A DNA stretch of 53,645 bases from CBDBEU01 sp965204565 (GTDB taxonomy: Bacteria; Pseudomonadota; Alphaproteobacteria; Rhizobiales; TMED25): assembly GCA_965204565.1 (NCBI GenBank), contig CBDBEU010000001.1, positions 1-53,645 on the forward strand, in the 5' to 3' direction. Both the position numbers and the translations under genes were made by a program. How positions within the stretch are numbered: the stretch's first letter is position 1; the number at the start of each line of letters is the position of its first letter. Under the pieces are notes generated by a model. That model was not told the DNA's origin, searched no databases, and was given only the letters and a program-made list of their open reading frames with translations. Positions 45,645-53,645 of the stretch are shown in pieces.

Positions 45645-47336
45645 ATGGCAGTTGAAGAAGATGCTGCAGGTGTGTGGAAGTCGGGACGGGGCCTGGGGCG
45701 GCGAACGCCCAAAGGTCGCCAGCTCGACGACGCGGCTCTTGCTGAGATCCGTGTACTCCTAGGCGAGCGGCCGCGGCGGCGCGATCTCCTCATTGAACAT
45801 CTGCATCTGATCCAGGATTCGTTCGGTCATTTGGGTGCCGCACATCTGCGAGCACTGGCCGAAGAGATGAGTCTGGCGCAGGCGGAAGTCTATGAAGTCG
45901 CGACATTCTATGCCCATTTCGATGTGGTCAAGGAAGGTGAGAGCCCCCCGCCAGATCTTACCATCAGGGTTTGTGATTCATTGTCCTGCGAGATGGCAGG
46001 CGCTGCCACGCTGATGGCCGAGTTAAAGGGAGGCCTTGACCCTTCCAAAGTGCGGGTGGTGCGTGCGCCGTGCATGGGGCGGTGTGATACGGCACCGGTT
46101 CTGGAGCTTGGCCACCACCACATCGATCATGCGAGCGCCGGCAAGGTCGCTACCGCAATTGCCGCTGGCGATACACATGCGCATCTGCCGGACTATGAAG
46201 ACTTGGAATCTTATCAAGCGGCTGGAGGTTACACGGTAATTCAGGGCCTGCGTGCTGGCAGCCAGACGCCGGACGGGGTGCAGGACAAGATAGAGGCATC
46301 TGGCCTACGCGGGCTTGGCGGTGCCGGATTTCCTTGCGCACTTAAATGGTCGTTCGTGCGCGCTGAGGATGGCCCGCGTTATCTTGCCGTCAATGGCGAT
46401 GAGGGTGAGCCAGGCACTTTCAAGGATAGATATTATCTTGAGCGGACGCCGCATCTCTTTCTCGAAGGCATGCTGATAGCGGCATGGGCGGTGGAAGCGC
46501 AGACCTCATTCATCTATATGCGCGACGAATATCCGGCGGTACTGGAAATCCTGCAGCGCGAGATCGCAGCGCTCGAACAAGCCGATATCGTCAAGCCGGG
46601 TTTCATTGATCTTCGCCGCGGTGCTGGCGCTTATATTTGCGGCGAAGAAAGCGCAATGATCGAATCGATCGAGGGGAAGCGCGGACTACCGCGCCATCGC
46701 CCTCCATTTGTTGCGCAGGTGGGCGTATTTGGTCGCCCGACCCTGGTGCACAATGTGGAAACACTCCATTGGGTTGCGCGGGTGTGCCGCGAGGGGCCGG
46801 AGATCCTGAACGCAATAGAGAAAAATGGCCGCACCGGACTGCGTTCCTATTCGGTTTCGGGCCGGGTCAACAAACCGGGTGTCCACCTTCTGCCAGCAGG
46901 CTCGACCATCACCGACATCATCGAAGCGGCCGGCGGCATGCTCGACGGACATGTTTTCAAGGCCTACCAGCCGGGAGGGCCGTCATCGGGGCTTTTGCCG
47001 GCATCGCTTGACGACGTGCCGCTCGATTTTGACACCCTGCAACCGCATGACAGTTTCATCGGCTCAGCCGCCGTGGTGGTGTTGTCGGACAAGGACAGCG
47101 CCTGGGCTGCGGCACTCAATATGCTGCGCTTTTTCGAAGATGAAAGCTGTGGTCAATGCACGCCCTGCCGGGTTGGCTGCGAGAAAGCGGTCAAGTTGAT
47201 GCAGGTCGATAGTTGGGACAAGCCGCTATTGGAAGAGCTCTGTGTGGCCATGGCCAACACTTCGATTTGCGGGCTGGGGCAAGCGGCGGTCAACCCGATC
47301 CGTCTGGCGATCAAGCATTTTCCCGAGGAGAGCTGA
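45645..47336 (+). CDS. NAD-dependent formate dehydrogenase, fused gamma-beta subunit (FdsG-FdsB)
   Basis: 563 aa electron-transfer subunit of a cytoplasmic, soluble formate dehydrogenase. The N-terminal NuoE-like thioredoxin domain binds a [2Fe-2S] cluster through Cys110, Cys115, Cys143 and Cys147 (CDSLSC and CMGRC). The NuoF-like part follows with GLGGAGFPCALKW, the FMN-binding AVNGDEGEPGTFKDRYYLE, GAGAYICGEESAMIESIEGK and the [4Fe-4S] ligands in SCGQCTPCRVGC. In the fds operons of many bacteria the two parts are separate genes (fdsG and fdsB); here they are one chain. FdsA follows 4 bases after. The frame is intact. Confidence 0.9.
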   Translation: MAVEEDAAGVWKSGRGLGRRTPKGRQLDDAALAEIRVLLGERPRRRDLLIEHLHLIQDSFGHLGAAHLRALAEEMSLAQAEVYEVATFYAHFDVVKEGESPPPDLTIRVCDSLSCEMAGAATLMAELKGGLDPSKVRVVRAPCMGRCDTAPVLELGHHHIDHASAGKVATAIAAGDTHAHLPDYEDLESYQAAGGYTVIQGLRAGSQTPDGVQDKIEASGLRGLGGAGFPCALKWSFVRAEDGPRYLAVNGDEGEPGTFKDRYYLERTPHLFLEGMLIAAWAVEAQTSFIYMRDEYPAVLEILQREIAALEQADIVKPGFIDLRRGAGAYICGEESAMIESIEGKRGLPRHRPPFVAQVGVFGRPTLVHNVETLHWVARVCREGPEILNAIEKNGRTGLRSYSVSGRVNKPGVHLLPAGSTITDIIEAAGGMLDGHVFKAYQPGGPSSGLLPASLDDVPLDFDTLQPHDSFIGSAAVVVLSDKDSAWAAALNMLRFFEDESCGQCTPCRVGCEKAVKLMQVDSWDKPLLEELCVAMANTSICGLGQAAVNPIRLAIKHFPEES

Positions 47337-47340
47337 ACCC

Positions 47341-50124
47341 ATGAAAGGCAAGATCACCTTCACCCTCGATGAACACGAAGTCACCGCTGAACCTGACGAG
47401 ACCATCTGGGAGGTGGCCAAGCGCGAGGGCACGCTGATTCCACATCTGTGCCACAAGGATGCGCCAGGCTACCGTGCCGACGGCAATTGCCGCGCCTGCA
47501 TGGTCGAGATTGAGGGTGAGCGCACTCTTGCCGCCTCATGCATTCGCACGCCCAATGAAGGTATGGTGGTGCGCTCACAGTCAGATCGCGCTAGGAAATC
47601 GCGCAAACTGGTGATGGAGTTGTTGGTTGCCGATCAACCCGCGCACCCAGATGCCCATGATCGCTCTTCGCATCTTTGGGAGATGGCGGACGCGCAAAAT
47701 GTGTCGGCAAGCCGCTTTCCGGCGCTGGAAATTGACCGGGTGCCGCTGCTCGATGCGTCCCATCTTGCGATGAGCGTCAATCTCGATGCCTGTATTCACT
47801 GTAACCTGTGTGTGCGTGCGTGCCGTGATGTTCAGGTCAATGATGTGATCGGTATGGCCGGCAGGGGACATGACGCGAAGATTGCGTTCGACTTTGATGA
47901 TGCGATGGGCGGTTCCACCTGTGTGGCCTGCGGTGAATGCGTTCAGGCCTGTCCGACTGGTGCGCTTATGCCGGCATCCGGCCTTGATGAGGCGGGAAGG
48001 GGCGATAGCGCCAGTTTCGACCGTGAAGTCAATTCCGTTTGCCCTTATTGCGGGGTTGGTTGCCAGATCTCATACAAAATCAAGAATGATCGTATTGCAT
48101 GGGTGGACGGCATCAATGGTCCGGCCAATGAAAACCGGCTGTGCGTCAAGGGGCGTTTCGGTTTTGACTATGTCAACCATCCGCATCGTCTGAAGCGCCC
48201 GCTGATCAGGCGTGATGATGCGCCGGAAAAGGGGCTGAATGTCGATCCTGAAAACCCGCTAACCCATTTCCGCGAGGCGAGCTGGGAGGAAGCACTGGAG
48301 CGTGCTGCCGGCGGTCTTGCCGAACTGCGCGACAAGACCGGCGGGCGTGCGGTTGCGGGCTTCGGTTCGGCCAAATGCTCCAACGAAGAAGCCTATCTGT
48401 TTCAGAAATTGATCCGTCAGGGCTTTGGTCACAACAATGTCGATCATTGCACAAGGCTGTGCCACGCTTCATCGGTGGCGGCACTGCTTGAGAATGTCGG
48501 TTCGGGCGCGGTAACTGCGACATTCAATGAGATTGAACATGCCGACGTTGCCATCGTCATCGGTGCCAATCCGACCGAGAACCACCCGGTGGCTGCGACC
48601 TATTTCAAGCAGTTCACCAAGCGCGGCGGCAAGCTCATTGCCATGGACCCGCGCGGTCAGGGACTCAAGCGCTACGCCACCCATATGCTGCAGTTCCGCC
48701 CCGGTACTGATGTGTCGATGCTGAATGCAGTCATGAGCGCGATCGTCGAGGAAGAACTCTACGACGAGCAGTACATTGCCCGGTTCACGGAGAACTGGCA
48801 GGAGATGAAGGCCCATCTTTGCGATTTCACGCCAGAAAAGATGGCGCCGCATTGCGGCATTGAGGCGGGTGTTTTGCGCCAGGTGGCACGTGATTTCGCT
48901 TCAGCCAAAGCAGGTATGATTTTCTGGGGAATGGGAATTTCTCAGCACATTCACGGCACCGACAATTCAAGGTGCCTGATCTCGCTGGCACTGATGTGCG
49001 GGCATGTGGGCCGGCCCGGTACAGGGCTCCATCCGCTACGCGGCCAGAACAATGTGCAAGGCGCATCGGACGCGGGTCTCATTCCGATGTTCCTACCGGA
49101 CTATCAATCTGTTACCGACGGCGGTGTGCTGCGCAATTTCAGCGATATCTGGGGCACCGGCGAGTTGTCGGATGAGACCGGGCTGACGGTTGTCGAAATC
49201 ATGGATGCGGTCCATGCAGGCGATATTCGCGGCATGTATATCCTCGGTGAAAACCCGGCAATGTCCGATCCCGATGTCGGCCATGCCCGTGCAGCGCTGG
49301 CCAAGCTTGAACATCTGGTGGTGCAGGATATTTTTCTCATTGAAACCGCCAATTATGCCGATGTAATCCTTCCAGCTTCTGCATGGCCTGAAAAATGCGG
49401 CACCGTGACCAACACCAATCGGCAGGTGCAAATGGGCCGACCGGCGCTGCCGCTACCGGGGGAAGCGCGAGAGGACTGGTCGATTGTCGTTGAGATGGCA
49501 AACCGATTGGGACTTGCATGGGAATACACTCATCCGCGCGAGGTGTTTGCGGAAATGAAACAGACGATGAAGTCGCTCGACAACATCACGTGGGAGCGGT
49601 TGGAACAGACCGCTGTCACCTACCCCTCGCTGTCACCCGATGATCCGGGCCAGGCGATTGTTTTTGGTGATGGATTCCCGCGACCAGAGGGCAGGGCGCG
49701 GTTTACCCCGGCCAAGATCATCGCACCAGCCGAAGTGCCAGACGATCAATTCCCGATGATCCTGACCACTGGCCGGCAGCTTGAGCACTGGCATACCGGC
49801 TCGATGACCAGACGAACGGCAGTACTCGATTGGGCAGAACCGGAGGCAAATGCCTCATTCCACCCTAAGACTTTGCGCCGGCTGGGTGTGAGCCCCGGGG
49901 ATCTGGTCACCATTCAAACGCGGCGCGGCGTAATCGAGATCATGGCGCGCGCCGATCGTGCGGTTGCTGAGGACATGGTGTTTGTGCCATTCGCCTTTGT
50001 CGAGGCGGCGGCCAACATGCTCACCAATCCGCAGCTTGATCCTTTCGGCAAGATACCGGAGTTCAAGTTTGCCGCCTGCCGGGTTGAAAAGTCTGACTCA
50101 GACGGCCTTGCGGCAGCGGAGTAG
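47341..50124 (+). CDS. fdsA: Formate dehydrogenase alpha subunit, molybdopterin-containing
   Basis: 927 aa catalytic subunit that oxidises formate to CO2. The N-terminus has a [2Fe-2S] ferredoxin domain (TLIPHLCHKDAPGYRADGNC), then a Cys/His cluster region and two [4Fe-4S] motifs (CIHCNLCVRAC and CVACGECVQAC). A further CPYCGVGC cluster starts the Mo-bisPGD domain. The probable Mo ligand Cys is in DHCTRLCHASSVAAL. The C-terminal molydbopterin-binding barrel carries GRQLEHWHTGSMTRR. The ATG at 47341 is 4 bases after the beta-subunit stop. Genes for the FdsC chaperone and FdsD are not in the window. Confidence 0.93.
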   Translation: MKGKITFTLDEHEVTAEPDETIWEVAKREGTLIPHLCHKDAPGYRADGNCRACMVEIEGERTLAASCIRTPNEGMVVRSQSDRARKSRKLVMELLVADQPAHPDAHDRSSHLWEMADAQNVSASRFPALEIDRVPLLDASHLAMSVNLDACIHCNLCVRACRDVQVNDVIGMAGRGHDAKIAFDFDDAMGGSTCVACGECVQACPTGALMPASGLDEAGRGDSASFDREVNSVCPYCGVGCQISYKIKNDRIAWVDGINGPANENRLCVKGRFGFDYVNHPHRLKRPLIRRDDAPEKGLNVDPENPLTHFREASWEEALERAAGGLAELRDKTGGRAVAGFGSAKCSNEEAYLFQKLIRQGFGHNNVDHCTRLCHASSVAALLENVGSGAVTATFNEIEHADVAIVIGANPTENHPVAATYFKQFTKRGGKLIAMDPRGQGLKRYATHMLQFRPGTDVSMLNAVMSAIVEEELYDEQYIARFTENWQEMKAHLCDFTPEKMAPHCGIEAGVLRQVARDFASAKAGMIFWGMGISQHIHGTDNSRCLISLALMCGHVGRPGTGLHPLRGQNNVQGASDAGLIPMFLPDYQSVTDGGVLRNFSDIWGTGELSDETGLTVVEIMDAVHAGDIRGMYILGENPAMSDPDVGHARAALAKLEHLVVQDIFLIETANYADVILPASAWPEKCGTVTNTNRQVQMGRPALPLPGEAREDWSIVVEMANRLGLAWEYTHPREVFAEMKQTMKSLDNITWERLEQTAVTYPSLSPDDPGQAIVFGDGFPRPEGRARFTPAKIIAPAEVPDDQFPMILTTGRQLEHWHTGSMTRRTAVLDWAEPEANASFHPKTLRRLGVSPGDLVTIQTRRGVIEIMARADRAVAEDMVFVPFAFVEAAANMLTNPQLDPFGKIPEFKFAACRVEKSDSDGLAAAE

Positions 50125-50179
50125 AGGGAAGGCGATCAATATCAATAAGCGTTTTATGTGGGGCAATCGCCGGCTAAAT

Positions 50180-50237
50180 CTGAACAACCGAGTGATGCTT
50201 GATAATTGTTCAGACTCATAGAGTTCGGCAAACAATT
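50180..50237 (+). promoter_or_regulatory. Inverted repeats upstream of oxc, possible operator
   Basis: In the 141-bp gap between fdsA and oxc, CTGAACAA (50180-50187) faces TTGTTCAG (50206-50213). AATTGTT (50204-50210) faces AACAATT (50231-50237). Both pairs are perfect and share the central half-site, as expected for a protein that binds several half-sites. There is no T run after either, so they are unlikely to be terminators. The bound factor is unknown. Confidence 0.4.
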
Positions 50238-50265
50238 TTCATGGAGAGATTTGGGAGATATTTGA

Positions 50266-52005
50266 ATGTCCGCAAAAGCTGACAGCATTGACACTGACGC
50301 GAGTGACGCCGAACAGGAATTGACGGACGGCTTTCATCTCGTCATTCATGCGCTCAAGCTCAACGGTATCGAGAACATCTACATGGTGCCGGGCATACCG
50401 GTCACCGACTTGGGCCGCTTCATGCAGGCTGAAGGCATGCGCGTCCTCGCCTTCCGGCACGAACAGCATGCCGGATATGCCGCCGCGATCGCCGGATATC
50501 TGACCAAGAAACCCGGCGTGTGCATGACGGTGTCGGCGCCCGGATTTTTAAACGGCCTTACGGCGCTCGCCCATGCCACAACCAACTGCTACCCGATGAT
50601 TTTGATGTCGGGCTCCTCGGAGCGCGAAATCGTCGATCTGATGCAGGGCGATTATGAGGAAATGGACCAACTCGCTATAGCCAAGCCGTTGTGCAAGGCG
50701 GCCTATCGTGTACTGCACGCCGAAGATATTGGGATCGCCATTGCCCGCGCCATTCGCGCGGCGGTGTCGGGGCGGCCAGGTGGCGTTTATCTCGACCTGC
50801 CCGCTAAACTGCTCGGGCAGGCCATCGACGCGGCGGCAGGGGCAAATTCCCTGGTCAAGGTCATTGATCCGGCGCCGGTGCAGATACCGTCGGCGGAATC
50901 GGTCAGCCGCGCGATTGAAGTGCTGAAAAGCGCGAAGCGACCGCTTATCATACTGGGCAAAGGTGCAGTCTACGCGCAGGTTGATGACGAGATCCGCACC
51001 TTGGTCGAAAAGAGCGGCATTCCCTATTTGCCGATGAGCATGGCCAAGGGGCTTTTGCCCGACAACCACGAGCAGTCGGCAGGTGCTGCGCGGTCATTGG
51101 TTCTCAAGCAATCCGATGTGGTGATGCTGATCGGTGTGCGGCTCAACTGGCTCTTGTCGCATGGCAAGGGCAGGGCGTGGGGTGATGAGCCGAAGAAGTT
51201 CATCCAGATCGATATCGAGCCCAAGGAAATGGACTCTAACAAGGAGGTCGCTGCACCCATTGTTGGCGACATTGGCTCGTGCGTGACGGCGCTTCTGGAT
51301 GGGATGGGCGAGGACTGGCCGGCATCGCCGGCTGAGTGGACAAAGGAAGTACGGAAAAAGGTTGAGTCCAACGTCGAAAGAATGGCGCCCAGGCTCCAGA
51401 ACAACAATGTGCCCATGGACTATCACGGGGCGCTTGGCGCTTTGCGCACCATCATCAAGGAAAGGCCGGAGGTCATACTGGTCAACGAAGGTGCCAACAC
51501 ACTCGATTTTGCCCGTTCGATCATCGATATGTACCGCCCGCGCAAGCGCCTTGATGTGGGCACCTGGGGCGTTATGGGAATCGGCATGGGGCAGGCGATT
51601 GCAGCGGCGGTCGAAACCGGCCATCCGGTTCTGGCCGTCGAAGGCGACAGTGCCTTCGGTTTTTCGGGCATGGAAGTCGAGACGATCTGCCGCTACAAGC
51701 TGCCGGTCTGCGTTGTGGTGTTCAATAATGGAGGCATTTACCGCGGCACCGATGTTAATCCGTCCGGAGGCGAGGACGTGGCCACCACTGTGTTCGTGAA
51801 GGGCGCGCGCTACGACCAGATGATGGAAGCGTTTGGCGGCGCGGGCTACAACGCAACCTCTCCCGATGAGTTGAGGCGCGCGGTTATGCAAGCCATGGAT
51901 TCAGGCAAGCCTGCTTTGGTGAACGCGGTGATTGACGAGCAAGCCGGCACTGAAAGTGGGCGGATCGGTAATCTCAATCCGAAGAGTGTCGTTGGCAGGA
52001 AGTAG
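50266..52005 (+). CDS. oxc: Oxalyl-CoA decarboxylase
   Basis: ThDP-dependent enzyme that cleaves oxalyl-CoA to formyl-CoA and CO2. 579 aa, near the family length. Conserved Glu for cofactor activation lies in FRHEQHAGYAAAIAGY. The ThDP/Mg motif is GDSAFGFSGMEVETICRYKL with the distal Asn pair in VVVFNNGG. The family segments VSAPGFLNGLTALAHATTNC and GTWGVMGIGMGQAIAAA are present. GGGAGATATTTG precedes the ATG. frc follows 72 bases downstream. The frame is intact. Confidence 0.97.
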   Translation: MSAKADSIDTDASDAEQELTDGFHLVIHALKLNGIENIYMVPGIPVTDLGRFMQAEGMRVLAFRHEQHAGYAAAIAGYLTKKPGVCMTVSAPGFLNGLTALAHATTNCYPMILMSGSSEREIVDLMQGDYEEMDQLAIAKPLCKAAYRVLHAEDIGIAIARAIRAAVSGRPGGVYLDLPAKLLGQAIDAAAGANSLVKVIDPAPVQIPSAESVSRAIEVLKSAKRPLIILGKGAVYAQVDDEIRTLVEKSGIPYLPMSMAKGLLPDNHEQSAGAARSLVLKQSDVVMLIGVRLNWLLSHGKGRAWGDEPKKFIQIDIEPKEMDSNKEVAAPIVGDIGSCVTALLDGMGEDWPASPAEWTKEVRKKVESNVERMAPRLQNNNVPMDYHGALGALRTIIKERPEVILVNEGANTLDFARSIIDMYRPRKRLDVGTWGVMGIGMGQAIAAAVETGHPVLAVEGDSAFGFSGMEVETICRYKLPVCVVVFNNGGIYRGTDVNPSGGEDVATTVFVKGARYDQMMEAFGGAGYNATSPDELRRAVMQAMDSGKPALVNAVIDEQAGTESGRIGNLNPKSVVGRK

Positions 52006-52077
52006 GCGAATGCGAGCCGCAAGAGGCAATTGGCGCCAGTACACATCGGTGCCCATATGAAATTTTGAGGAAGGCAA

Positions 52078-53361
52078 ATGTCAAAATCACTTGAGGGTGT
52101 CAGGGTACTTGATTTCACCCACGTCCAGTCCGGTCCCACCTGCACACAGCTTCTGGCGTGGTTCGGTGCCGATGTGATCAAAGTTGAGCGTCCCGGTGTT
52201 GGCGATGCGACACGCAAGCAGCTGGTCGACAAACCGGGAGTGGACAGCCTGTATTTCACCATGCTGAACCACAACAAGCGCTCGATCGAACTTAACTCGA
52301 AGCACGAGACCGGCAAGGAAGTCCTGACGCGGCTGATCAAGCAGTGCGATGTTCTCGTCGAGAATTTCGCACCGGGCGCGCTTGACCGCATGGGATTTGG
52401 CTGGGAGCAGATCCAGAAGATCAATCCGCGGATGATCATGGCTTCGGTCAAGGGTTTCGGGCCGGGACGATACGAGAGCTGCAAGGTTTACGAGAATATC
52501 GCGCAATGCGCCGGAGGCGCCGCATCGACCACCGGGTTTCTCGGCGATGTGCCGCTGGTTACCGGCGCGCAGATTGGCGATTCGGGAACCGGGCTGCATC
52601 TGGCTCTTGGCATCGTCACCGCCCTTTTTCAGCGTGAGAAGACTGGGCGTGGACAGCGGGTGATGGCGGCGATGCAGGACGGTGTAATCAATCTGTGCCG
52701 GGTCAAGCTTCGTGACCAGCAGCGCCTTGAGGCTGGGCCGCTGAACGAGTACTCGCAGTTTGGAGAGGGCATTCCGTTCGGAGATGCGGTGCCGCGCGCC
52801 GGCAATGATTCCGGCGGTGGCCAGCCCGGCAAAATCCTCAAATGCAAGGGATGGGAGACCGACCCCGACGCCTACACCTATTTCATCACTCAGGCGCCAG
52901 TATGGGAGAAGATCTGCGATCTCATCGGCAAGCCTGAATGGAAGACCGTCGAAGGTTATGCCACCCCGCCGGCGCGACTCGACAAGCTCAATCATATCTT
53001 CGAGACGATTGAGGATTGGACCAAGACCAAGACCAAATACGAGGTCATGGACATTTGTGATCCGCTGGACATTCCGGTCGGACCGATCCTGTCGATGAAG
53101 GAGGTCATGGAAGACGAGGGGCTGAGGTCGACCGGCACCATCGTCGATGTCGAGCATCCCGAGCGCGGCACCTATGTATCTGTCGGTTGCCCGGTGAAGC
53201 TGTCGGATTGTCAGGTCGAGGTGGTTCGTTCACCGCTGCTGGGCGAGCACACGGTCGAGGTTCTGAGAGACGTTCTGGGTTACGAGGACGAGGCGCTGGA
53301 CCAGGTGATCAGTTCGGGCGCGGTTGGCGGGCGCGTGACCAACAAGGCTGCGGCGGAGTAG
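52078..53361 (+). CDS. frc: Formyl-CoA:oxalate CoA-transferase
   Basis: Class III CoA-transferase that moves CoA from formyl-CoA to oxalate, giving oxalyl-CoA and formate. 427 aa. The N-terminus SLEGVRVLDFTHVQSGPTCT and WFGADVIKVERPGVGD are typical, and the catalytic Asp is in QIGDSGTGLHLALG. PFGDAVPRAGN and the long C-terminal domain complete the fold. It forms a cycle with Oxc, whose formyl-CoA product is its substrate. The frame is intact. Confidence 0.97.
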   Translation: MSKSLEGVRVLDFTHVQSGPTCTQLLAWFGADVIKVERPGVGDATRKQLVDKPGVDSLYFTMLNHNKRSIELNSKHETGKEVLTRLIKQCDVLVENFAPGALDRMGFGWEQIQKINPRMIMASVKGFGPGRYESCKVYENIAQCAGGAASTTGFLGDVPLVTGAQIGDSGTGLHLALGIVTALFQREKTGRGQRVMAAMQDGVINLCRVKLRDQQRLEAGPLNEYSQFGEGIPFGDAVPRAGNDSGGGQPGKILKCKGWETDPDAYTYFITQAPVWEKICDLIGKPEWKTVEGYATPPARLDKLNHIFETIEDWTKTKTKYEVMDICDPLDIPVGPILSMKEVMEDEGLRSTGTIVDVEHPERGTYVSVGCPVKLSDCQVEVVRSPLLGEHTVEVLRDVLGYEDEALDQVISSGAVGGRVTNKAAAE

Positions 53362-53455
53362 AGCGGTTGTCAGCCGCTGCAAAACGCAATCACAGGCCAC
53401 TTAAAAAAAGAGAACGCACCGGTACAGGCGCGGTGAATGAGTGAGGGGGAAGAGC

Positions 53456-53645
53456 ATGCGCATTGTGGTTCATGGCCAGCAGGCCTTCGGCAAGGCGGTG
53501 TTGGAGCAATTGTTCGTACGTGGAGAAGACGTTGTGGCGGTGTGTTCGGCTCCAACCAAGGAAGGCCGGCCTGACGATCCGCTGGTGGCATTGGCGCACG
53601 AGAAGGGTCTGCCGGTGCATCAACCGGCCTCGTGGAAGACACCAG
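53456..53645 (+). CDS. Formyltransferase-domain protein, N-terminal part (runs off the window)
   Basis: The start MRIVVHGQQAFGKAVLEQLF followed by EDVVAVCSAPTKEGRPDDPL and KGLPVHQPASWKTP resembles the N-terminal domain of methionyl-tRNA formyltransferase and 10-formyl-THF dehydrogenase families. The ATG follows a GAGGGGGAAGAG ribosome site. Position after frc suggests a role in formyl or C1 transfer linked to oxalate breakdown, but the decisive Asn/His/Asp motif lies beyond the window. It could equally be a sugar formyltransferase. Confidence 0.7.
   Translation, partial: MRIVVHGQQAFGKAVLEQLFVRGEDVVAVCSAPTKEGRPDDPLVALAHEKGLPVHQPASWKTP

Noticed and set aside
52087..53157. 356-codon minus-strand frame over frc
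   Set aside because: It is a shadow of the well-conserved frc gene and shows no recognisable domain.

Overview
The window reads as a chromosomal segment of an alphaproteobacterium, most likely of the Hyphomicrobiales (Rhizobiales). The supporting signs are gene order zapE-mdh-sucC-sucD, the block yebC-ruvC-ruvA-ruvB-ybgC-tolQ-tolR-tolA-tolB-pal-cpoB-tilS, an MmcB-type repair protein, a DUF2852 gene, and GC-rich coding with alphaproteobacterial dispersed palindromes. The taxonomic placement is inference from gene order and protein flavour, not from a marker-gene search.

Layout. 1-3670 (minus): TCA-cycle genes sucD (partial), sucC and mdh, plus the ATPase gene zapE. 4291-6640 (minus): a broken HerA-type ATPase gene and the tail end of its upstream partner, cut at about 6627-6640 by the start of a P2-like tail module (6627-9951, plus: tape measure, gpU, gpX, gpD). 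9952-11046: a repeat-rich stretch without genes. 11047-14475: a decayed DUF427/class III cyclase gene, a small exported protein, a PilZ protein, a split conserved gene, and remnants of a universal stress protein and a glutathione S-transferase. 15412-17049: an acyl-CoA ligase. 17145-19901: IS3 remnant, a periplasmic binding protein, an IS481 element. 20021-29890: the RuvABC resolvase genes, the Tol-Pal envelope operon (with ybgC broken) and tilS. 29954-40770: a heavily rearranged zone with two IS1380 remnants, one IS5 remnant and pseudogenes of SMP-30, GntR/UTRA, ABC transporter, DUF2852, DUF1045 and TolC types, interspersed with apparently intact mmcB, SCO and PHB-depolymerase genes. 41024-43569: an SDR dehydrogenase, then panB-panC for pantoate and pantothenate synthesis. 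43577-45550: an IS5-like element whose transposase gene is split by a strikingly AT-rich segment encoding a secreted trypsin-like protease. 45645-53645: an oxalate/formate cluster.

How the genes work together. The oxalate/formate cluster forms a plausible pathway: Frc moves CoA from formyl-CoA to oxalate, Oxc decarboxylates oxalyl-CoA to formyl-CoA and CO2, and the FdsGB-fusion/FdsA formate dehydrogenase oxidises the released formate to CO2 with NADH production. A partial formyltransferase-domain gene follows. Tol-Pal, Ruv and TilS are standard housekeeping systems, and their reading frames are intact apart from ybgC.

The dominant theme is decay. At least a dozen accessory genes carry frameshifts, in-frame stops or internal deletions, and every transposase is damaged. 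Several frameshifts sit in homopolymer runs, so some could be sequencing errors. The nonsense codons, internal deletions and a lost transposase catalytic Asp argue that much of it is real, as in a lineage undergoing relaxed selection after IS expansion. The most unusual object is the AT-rich protease cargo inside the IS5 transposase. The second is the HerA-partner/tail-module junction.
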